NCBI GenBank assembly: GCA_014607495.2
Contig: CP053162.1
Location: 5,278,469 to 5,342,468, forward strand
Reading direction: 5' to 3'
From: Carposina sasakii
Taxonomy: Eukaryota > Arthropoda > Insecta > Lepidoptera > Carposinidae
DNA: 64,000 bases
Under the pieces are notes generated by a model that saw only the letters and a list, made by a program, of their open reading frames with translations, searched no databases and had not been told where the DNA came from. The translations under genes and the position numbers were made by a program. Positions 55,866 through 64,000 of the stretch are shown in pieces (the first letter of the stretch is position 1; the number at the start of each line of letters is the position of its first letter).

Positions 55866-58800
55866 TCATTAATATGTACCTACTACACTACGGTCAACTA
55901 AGTGTAAGATGAGGGTCGGTTAAACGTCCGTGCTATAGGTGGAATTGATAACCGCATTGACCTAAACGTATTACGAGAACAGATCTAAGGCACGCACTTC
56001 CGCAAGGCCGTTGAATTAGAATGCAAAGAGCTCGCATCCAAGGCTGCGGCGGTCGCTGCACCGGCCCGTCTTCCTCCACATTTCGGCGATTAGAACCTCA
56101 GGAAGTAGCACCGAAGGTGACATGATAACAGCCGGTCGATCGGAAACGGTTTGTGATTTGAATTTTTACATCCCTTTGTTATGCGCTTGCGCTTCCTTAT
56201 CCGCAATGGAATTCATGCCAAATTTTGAGGAAATTGTCATGTTTTCGCACAGCAATTTTGGTGACAAAACATCCGTGATACGTGTTTATTTTTGTAATTT
56301 TACAATTTAAATCTATATTCGGGCGTAATCATTAAGTCAGTACAATTCAAAATTTCCTATTTATTTTCTACTAACCTTATGTAATATTGATGGCAATAAT
56401 TTTATTGCGTTGTGAAAAATGCATTCGTGAACTACGCAGATTTTATTTTCAATTTTATAATATACACTATGACAATTGACAACTATAGGTACGGATATTT
56501 CCATCTGAATCAACAACTTTGCGAAAAACGGCAGTGGAATATTTTTTTAACACCCCTACAAAGATTTTTGCGTTAAGTTAAAGCGACCTATGTCGATGTA
56601 GATGCAGATGTAGGTAGATGATGCATGTTAATTTTGAGCCAAGGATTTCGGAATACAAAAGTAAGCACTCTACTTTTCCGGTAACTATATGTATGTATAC
56701 ACAGTGCCTATGCCTGCAGTTTTCCGATCCTATCTAGGGAAGCATTGCGCGTGCGATGAGGCAAGCTCAGCGGATATGTAGGAGCTAGTTTCACTGCTCT
56801 AGCCTTGACGAACTAATAAATAGACGTTATTGTGATTACTTTTGCATTTTCTATTTACGAGAAGCCAGCTGAATGGATTAGACACATCTTATTCTTTGCA
56901 TGTGGTGAAGCCAAACTACGACTTATGTTATCGTAAAAATTACTTGATTTTATACTATGTCAACTTATGACAAAATGGCTCTTGGACAATTTCTAATACT
57001 TAGTTATTGAATGCGATGACGATCGTTGTCCTAAATTGATGCAATACCGTTCAATTTCAAAGTAAGTATAAATATTTTGTGGGGGTACTAAATAGACGGT
57101 TAAGAATTTTAAAAAATAAAGCTCCGGTAAAAAACTTTGCCGTTATTTTGAATTAGTTCTAAATGATTCTTGCAATGCTTGTTCGCGCATTGTGTACGAT
57201 ACAGGCCGTATTCTGAAAACAGAAGTGTTATGTTGAACGTGCGTCAACATTGCCATTGTGCCTGTGATTGTAGTGCTCTTTGGAGGAAACAAAATGCATT
57301 CACATCGAAATATTTGTTTATTTTCTTTTTGCTCCCACAGATTCTTACAATTTTCTATGCGTTCTAGTTAGAAGCTACGTATACTTTATCATCTAGGATT
57401 TCAGTGTGATATAATTAGGGTTTAATATTCCTGAGTATGACAGGAATACCACAGTAGAAGCGCCGATCGCTTGTTAATTTAATAATTTAACTCAACTAAC
57501 TTGCAAGGATGCATAAGCCTTGCGCTCCGAATTGTACCTACACATATTGGAACCTACTGTTTATCAAGGCATAAGCTTTAGTAATCGAAAAAACTTTTGT
57601 TTTTATTAAAATATAACTTTGCCTACTAGGCAGCCACTTATCTTAACAGTTTTGTTTCTGGAATGTGTGTCATACTCAGAGCTTGTTAAATAGCAATGTG
57701 TTGAATAGCCAGTAAGTGACATTGAGAGTTATCTATTTTTGAGCGAACTCTCTAAAATTATGCAAATTTCGATTCGTTTTATTAATGCAATACTGATAAG
57801 AAAATAGTCCATAATTGTTGTTAGCTTCAACAGCTTCTGGCTCACTTTCACTACATCTATCGTCAGTTAGGTCCGTTTCGTGACGTCCATTACTCCGTAA
57901 CGTTAAATTAAAAAATCTAATTTGTTCTCTTGTAGCTTACTTTCTAGCTTGACGAATGACGTAGATATTATCATCTAAGTAATACCTATAAGTACATAGC
58001 GAAATTATTGTTTTTTCAAAAGCAATGTCCACTATTCTGTATCTCATGTTATAATTTTATCTTAATGCAATTATGGTCACTTTCATTCGTAATGGTGTTG
58101 ACAGATGCTTTTCTGAAATTTAGCAATTCAAATGCTCATTGTTAAGAGTTTGCGACGGAGACACGTGTTAGAAAATCGATAAAACTGAGTCGACTTATCA
58201 CGGTTGTTGAGGTCGTCCCTTGCGAAAGAACAATACAACTGGTTTTAATGGTTTGTTTTTACTTTTTATACATGCTGGCTGTTCGGAACGCGAAACGCCG
58301 ATAATGTCGGTCATACCAGCGAGCTCATGACTAAACCTACGGATTTTAAATAAAGGATTAGAATAACAGTGCTGTAAATTAGCACGTACCTGGTTATAAT
58401 CACTCCTCTGTCATGACAAATGGCAAAGGAATTAAATGATCGTGGATTTACGCAGCAAATAATCGCAGTCTGGACTCAACTCTGTATTTTGAACACGTAA
58501 CATTTTTCACGCTGCTTTGATTACTCATTGATTACTTATTAGAGGTGGTGTAGTCGTCAGTGAACCAGGGTAGGGTGATTAAGTTTTTGCAGTAGTGTTT
58601 TGTGCTTCGCATCATGCCCTTTCCTGAAGAACAGGAGGCCGTAACATTTAACGACTCATTGTTGAGTTCGCTAATAGTGCCCCTCGCACTACGCTACCGG
58701 ATTGCCAATTTTATTAATGCTCTCTTCCTTTTCCGACAAATTATTTAAAATATAAATTTCATATTCCACTAGTAATTTGTTTGTAATTATAATAGAAATA

Positions 58801-60715
58801 GTTACAAATACTCCAAGTTTCTACCAGCAGTAGTTAACGTAATTTGCATGGGCATTGGGCTACATTTCTAACTTTATTGATCACAGTGCATTTACAGCTG
58901 TAATGTTAAACTTAACCCATAATATTTATAACAATTCAGTCTATGTCACGATATGTATGAATTTTAGTTATCCTTATCTGTCACGTCCGAGCAAGTAACG
59001 GATAAACCTATATTGTTTGCAAAAATACCGTTTGTCATATTATTCTTCATTGGGGTTAGAGGCAATCTATGTCAAAGTAGCTGTATTCATCTGAAAAGTA
59101 CTGAAACAATAGTTCTTTTTTTTTTATATAAGTAGGTGTTGACACATGATAGGGTGTGGAAGAGTTCTCACGATATTTATTAACACAATATACATTTGCC
59201 GGACTAAGTGCAATTAACTTGACTCTCCAAGCTCGATGATTGCACGCATCGACGATTATACTCGACAACTACACGTGTATATAATTTAAAACTTGTTTGT
59301 TTGTCACCATTTAATATAAACTCTCGTGTGTTTAAACGCCCTCTTATTCCATGTTATGAGAAGTCTGGGGATGCTACGCGACAAAATCAATCTACATAGA
59401 CACTACACCAAGTTCACCGACCCACGACTCTGCTTGTTATTATAAAATCTCAGCGAAAGTGTTGGCATTAATTCGCTGTCTAAGACAGGCCATGCCCCTT
59501 GATGGGGTCAAAGGGCCATTTAATAAACATAAATATTCATTTAATTGTGTAATAAATGTAAAATTACTTAATGGTGACGATAAAATCGGCATACTAGATG
59601 TCTGGCTTGCAGATCACTGTAGATGTTCTGTTTGTTATTTTGGTTTTACATACACAGTATATTAGCCTCTGCTGTCTTTGTACAAATTTATAAGGTATCC
59701 ATTAGGAACGTCTATCTCTTAACTGAATTGTACATACATATTACAGACATACTTTATCCTCACCAAAATTCATTAAACCTTTTTGGTTGATGACTATCTG
59801 GGTCAAGAATTTTATAACGCCTTCTGATTGATATTATTACTTAAGTTATTATTTTCTTAGAATATTTTCAATTTCTTTGCATATGAATAAAGTTATGTTT
59901 CATACACCATTCATTTGATTGGTTTACAACCGGAACTTATGTAATCACCGTTAAATATGCAACCATTTTGTTCTAATCGCACCGGGCTTAAGGCGCCATT
60001 CGTCGTTTGTGTATGTCACACAGCAGAATCATTTACATAACACTTTGATTTTTGTGTGTAGTCCGTAAGCTACGGGTATTGGTGTGGTACACCAATGACT
60101 ACAATAGGTACAAAACGGCGTTGTCTATAATCCCATTTCACATACACAACATTCTATAATATCATGTAAATATTATGCCGCCTCTGTCTTATGTAATGAA
60201 CATTCTTGTCGAAATTTAATATTCCCAGACTCATTTAAACATTCCTACAAGTTTACAAATTAAATAATCTCATTTCAATCAATATTGTCAACATTTAACA
60301 CGTTTCCCTCTTCGATGTCTGGACACCTGATAATAATAGTACTAACTGGAAATATTTTCACTACACTGTTTGAACTTTCGAAAAATCTGCAATTGAAACA
60401 TTGTAAAATAAATATAGCGTCCAAATCACCTTATTTGAATACGCTACACATACAAACAGAAAACTCGTCAGTTCACACAGCTCTTCTATTTTACATAAGT
60501 GATAATGAATACGATAATAATTCATTTAATTATTGTGTAAATAGTTTTTAGTTATTTTGCATTGCATTTATGAATCTTACTGCAGTTTAGAATTTATTTT
60601 GTGGTATTCGATGAAGATTTCTCTCTGCGTTTAGAAGCAGGTCAAGGCCGATCTGCATCTAGTTCAGCGCTCTCTTTAGGATTAATATCGGTTGATACGG
60701 AATCTTTATAATGAA
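55866..60715. other. Long stretch without a recognised gene
   Basis: Probably intron of the upstream gene. It has short ORFs only, no transposon ends and no RNA gene seen. Confidence 0.45.
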
Positions 60716-60914
60716 TTAGTGGACGAAAATGAATATGTCGAAATTATCCGGGATAAAAATATTTTCCCGGGATTAAAGTAGCCTATGTGTTAATCCAGGG
60801 TGTCAGCTAACTCCATACTAAATTTTATTAAAATCGCTCCAGCCGTTTTTACGTGAAAGAGTAACAAACATCCATCCATACTTACAAACTTTCGCGTTTA
60901 TAATTTTAGTAGGA
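60716..60914 (-). mobile_element. Short non-autonomous Helitron (199 bp)
   Basis: On the minus strand it starts TCCTACTAAAATTATAAACG and ends TCGTCCACTAA before T (CTAA, a permitted CTRR end). The GC hairpin has been lost. It is related to 33499-33705, with ACGTAAAAACGGCTGGAGCG in common. Confidence 0.65.
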
Positions 60915-61458
60915 AGAATAAGAAAACAATATTAACTACCTATTCATGTACTAGGTTTCGTTCAAAATCTATTGTGAAGTACTGTTGCTCCAGATTAATC
61001 GTGGGCATCGCAAAACCTCGAAAACAATCGTACAGCACCACAAAAAAGACTACTAAGAAACCAAATTAGTAAGTAAAGAAGTAAGTCCATGCCTATTATT
61101 TACCTTGTTTACACGTAAAACTTTGTAAGGTGGGTACTTCGTTGTGCCAAACAACAACTGACTAATTTAACCCTTGTAATGGTCATTAAGTACAATTTCC
61201 GTTTGTTTAATTACTTACATTAATTATTCTGGTAGCATCTCCTGTGCTCAGCCTTTCGACGTGCGCTAGTGACCATTCTATGACCCTACCGGTGCCCTTA
61301 GCACGTGACGCCTGTCTTAAGGCCGTATAATCGTACTTAGGTTAGGTCAAACATTTTACGATCATTGCACTGTTAACTGTTAAATTATTTTCCATCCTTT
61401 CATTTGTAGCATTGTGAGGTATATACTTATAATTGTAGGTAAATACAATTTATAAATT
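60915..61458. other. No gene recognised
   Basis: Plain sequence with short runs of GTAGGT type. Confidence 0.4.
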
Positions 61459-61584
61459 ATAGTGGACGCCCGCGACTCCGTCCGCGTGGACTACAGAAAA
61501 AACCAAATGTCGAAATTATCCGGGATAAAAACATTTTCCCAGGATAAAAAGTAGCCTATATGTTAAGTGGGACCTGTCACAATA
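61459..61584 (-). mobile_element. Helitron H1 3' fragment, interrupted by MITE B
   Basis: The H1 terminus is in reverse orientation (hairpin at about 61463-61486; terminal CTAG changed to CTAT). The H1 sequence stops at GACCTGTCACAA and MITE B begins after TA at 61585. Confidence 0.65.
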
Positions 61585-61735
61585 CAGGATGTAACAGAAA
61601 GGGTATGTTAAGCGAAAAGCTATGTAAATAGCCCACTATAGAGAACCTATTTCCAAAATTTGAGACTCGAAATCACATTTTTATTATTCAAGATTGTATG
61701 AAAATTCCTGAGATATTTAAAAATTCTCCATACTA
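61585..61735 (+). mobile_element. MITE family B, 5' part
   Basis: It starts CAGGATGTAACAGAAAGGGT and breaks off after AAAAATTCTCCATACT. It inserted into the preceding Helitron fragment at TA. Confidence 0.65.
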
Positions 61736-61747
61736 TCTATATAGTAA

Positions 61748-62720
61748 ATAGTGGACGCCCGCGACTCCGTCCGCGTGGACTACAGAAAAAAAAATGTCGA
61801 AATTATCCGGGATAAAAACATTTTCCCGGGATAAAAAGTAGCCTATATGTTAAGTGGGACCTGTCACAATATATTCCTGAAAACTGCACCGAAATCGGTT
61901 AAGCCGTTCCTGAGATTAGCGTGCACAAACGCACAGACAGTCCCTTCCCGTGGGAATTTCGGGAAATCAATTCTTAGTGCTTCCCCGCAGTCTCCGATTT
62001 TAGCTTCACATGTACAGCGGTTTTTGTAAAAAAATTGAATTCCCGTTAGTCCCCTTCCGTGGGAATTTCGGGAAATTCGTTCTTAGCGCTCCCTCGCAGT
62101 CCCTAATGAAGTACAGGTCTAATTTCGAATTCATATGTATCGCGCTTGTCGTAAAAAAATGAATTCCCGTTTGTCCCCTTCCCGTGGGAGTTTCGAGAAA
62201 TCCGTTCCTAGTGCTTCCTCGGGGTCCCAAATAAACAAATATGCCCAACTTAAGATTCATATGTGTAACCGTTTTCATAAAAAATAATTAATTCCTGTTG
62301 GCCCCCTTCCCGTGGGAATTTCGGGAAATTCGTCCTTAGTGCTTACTTGCAGTCCCTAATGAACATCTATGCCCAATTTCAGCTTAATATGTATAGCGGT
62401 TTTCGTAAAAATTATGAATTCCCGTTTGTCCCCTTCCCGTGGGAATTTCGGGAAATCCGTTTTTAGTCCTCCCTTGCTCTCCCCAATGAACATATATGCC
62501 CGATTTCAGCTTCATATGTATAGTGGTTTTCGTAAAAAATATAGAATTCCCGTTTGTCGCCTTCCCGTAGGAATATCGGGAAATTCTTATAGCCTATGTT
62601 CATCCAGGTCCTATAAGGATTCTAACGGTGAAAGAATTTTTAAAATCGGTCCAGTAGTTTTTGAGCCTATTCATTACAACCAAACAAACAAAGTTTTCCT
62701 CTTTATAATATTAGTGTAGA
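61748..62720 (-). mobile_element. Non-autonomous Helitron with six-unit minisatellite (973 bp)
   Basis: On the minus strand it starts TCTACACTAATATTATAAAG and ends at the GGACG...CGTCC hairpin with CTAT in place of CTAG. Minisatellite units start near 61941, 62050, 62175, 62302, 62430 and 62555. It is almost identical to 14469-15318, except for one additional unit and a few small indels. Confidence 0.82.
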
Positions 62721-64000
62721 TTAAATGTAGCTGCGGTTGGCTCACCCCCTAATTGGGACTTAATAGACTGATACTCGTAGGTGTAAAGTTGATGTATAAT
62801 TCATACCTGAGCCTGAGCTCTTTAGGATATAAAGAGAGGGATTATTTAATTATGTTTTGTTCTATAAGTTAATTCTTATAAGTAGATATATTTCTTACTA
62901 ATCAACGACCAAGTCGTAAAAAGAACATTCTTCATAGTTAATTTTAAGCGATGAGTATAACACGATATATAATTATCTATTTTATTGCACTCGTTGCAAG
63001 TATGCATGCACACTCGGAGGCACTCTGGCACTGATTTCTCTTAGCTACTCTTGTTTGATTTCGAGCTTAACTAGGTTCAGTTTGTTTAGTGCCTACTAGT
63101 GGATTTGAATCAATATTTACAAAATACGATACTATAGGTATATTGTTGTTCGTACCAATACCTACCTGTGTATTGGAATATATATAAACCATCCCAGATA
63201 GGGATCCACTTAAATTCCACAAAGCTACTTATATATTTTTTTTATGTAATGTTTATTAATTTGTATTATTTAAACTTCTATTGAAAAATGAGTTTGTATT
63301 TGAATATCTCTATGTAAAATACTAGGTATGTTTGAATTTTATTGCAAACATTAATTATATTAGTTTAAATTATTACAAAATAATTATATAATGGAGATTT
63401 ATAGTATTTTTATTATTATAGGTAGGGCTAGTTCGTGCTTGGCGTCATTTTCTCCTGCCTACTAACTTTATTTCCATCGTGCACCAGTAACTTTTAATAG
63501 ATTAATAAAAAGTTTAGTGTATTTTCTTGTCCTATTAGGCATTTTCATTCAAGTAAATAATGATATTATAATTTGGTAACGTGATGACGGATAATAGGGA
63601 TGAATGGAAGAAGAGTACCTACATATTGCGCCGACCCCGAACGAATGGGAACAGAACATGAACATCATGAACTCACTCCACGATTAATAGTTCTGTCGAT
63701 ACTCTGTATTTTAACTATGTTCGAATATGTAAAATGAAAAATTCTCAAAAAATAACACATCATCTAACAAAATAACTAAATTCAAACAACACATGCATTA
63801 CATAAGATTGACATAGAGGGAGAAGTAGAGGCTCAACCTTATCCCGCATAATCCGGAGATTTGGATGTTGTAATATAATTATTTTATATTTAACTAGCGC
63901 ACGCGTGTGGCGTAGTTTAGTAAATAGTTGATAGCAATTAGGCAACAAAATATGTGTCCTCATGTTCCTCGTGCAATTTCGGCAATTTACACAATATTTC
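62721..64000. other. No gene recognised to the window end
   Basis: AT-rich sequence, short ORFs and TATTATTATA-type runs near 63408-63420. Confidence 0.45.

Noticed and set aside
62369..62719. 116-codon ORF
   Set aside because: It lies in the Helitron minisatellite, and the repeat units read through in one frame by chance.
1..64000. CRISPR array, bacterial operon or riboswitch
   Set aside because: No regular short repeats with unique spacers were seen. Introns, SINEs and eukaryotic transposons show nuclear animal DNA.

Overview
The window reads as moth or butterfly (Lepidoptera) nuclear DNA. It is AT-rich, has short coding exons with clean GT splice donors, and is packed with transposon types common in lepidopteran genomes. 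These include Helitrons with TC...CTAG ends, TA-flanked MITEs, hAT elements with 8-bp target duplications, CR1/Jockey-like LINE tails, a BEL/Pao remnant, a Penelope-like element and an errantivirus-type env provirus. The species cannot be fixed from the sequence alone.

Only three host coding exons are convincing. (1) Minus strand, 2101-2373: first coding exon of a class A neuropeptide receptor, resembling myosuppressin or sex-peptide receptors and ending at the start of TM1. (2) Plus strand, 26305-26669: the first coding exon of the Src42A tyrosine kinase, with myristoylation signal and SH3 domain, ending in a GTGAGT donor. (3) Plus strand, 53411-55023: a 537-codon first coding exon of an unrecognised protein with five degenerate QRITRIIEL-type repeats, preceded by a GC-rich promoter-like block. 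The later exons of all three genes lie outside the window or were not found, so most of the remainder is intron or intergenic DNA.

The most unusual region is 15.5-28.2 kb. A broken BEL/Pao pol fragment runs into the left arm (16383-18435) of a 2,053-bp inverted duplication. Its right arm is 23032-25084, of equal length with about two visible differences. Between the arms lies a complete env-only LTR element (20403-23171, minus strand): two identical 286-bp LTRs, a polypurine tract, an intact 498-residue baculovirus-F/errantivirus-like envelope ORF, and no gag or pol. Its 5' leader carries two sets of tandem repeats and a 46-codon membrane-segment ORF. Each arm carries the same 887-bp hAT MITE. 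The outer end of the right arm abuts, with no gap, one copy of a perfect 73-bp inverted repeat (25085-25157 and 28087-28159) that brackets the Src42A exon. This looks like a recent complex rearrangement beside a conserved gene.

From 28 to 40 kb there is a 2.5-kb hAT element (28306-30844, TSD GTCCACAC) loaded with nested insertions, several Helitrons (one with a helicase remnant) and a three-frame-broken LINE reverse transcriptase. From 40 to 64 kb the sequence is mostly plain, interrupted by a fold-back Penelope-like element (47184-49362), the 53-kb exon, and more MITEs and Helitrons. Two Helitron copies, at 14469-15318 and 61748-62720, carry the same internal minisatellite with five and six units.
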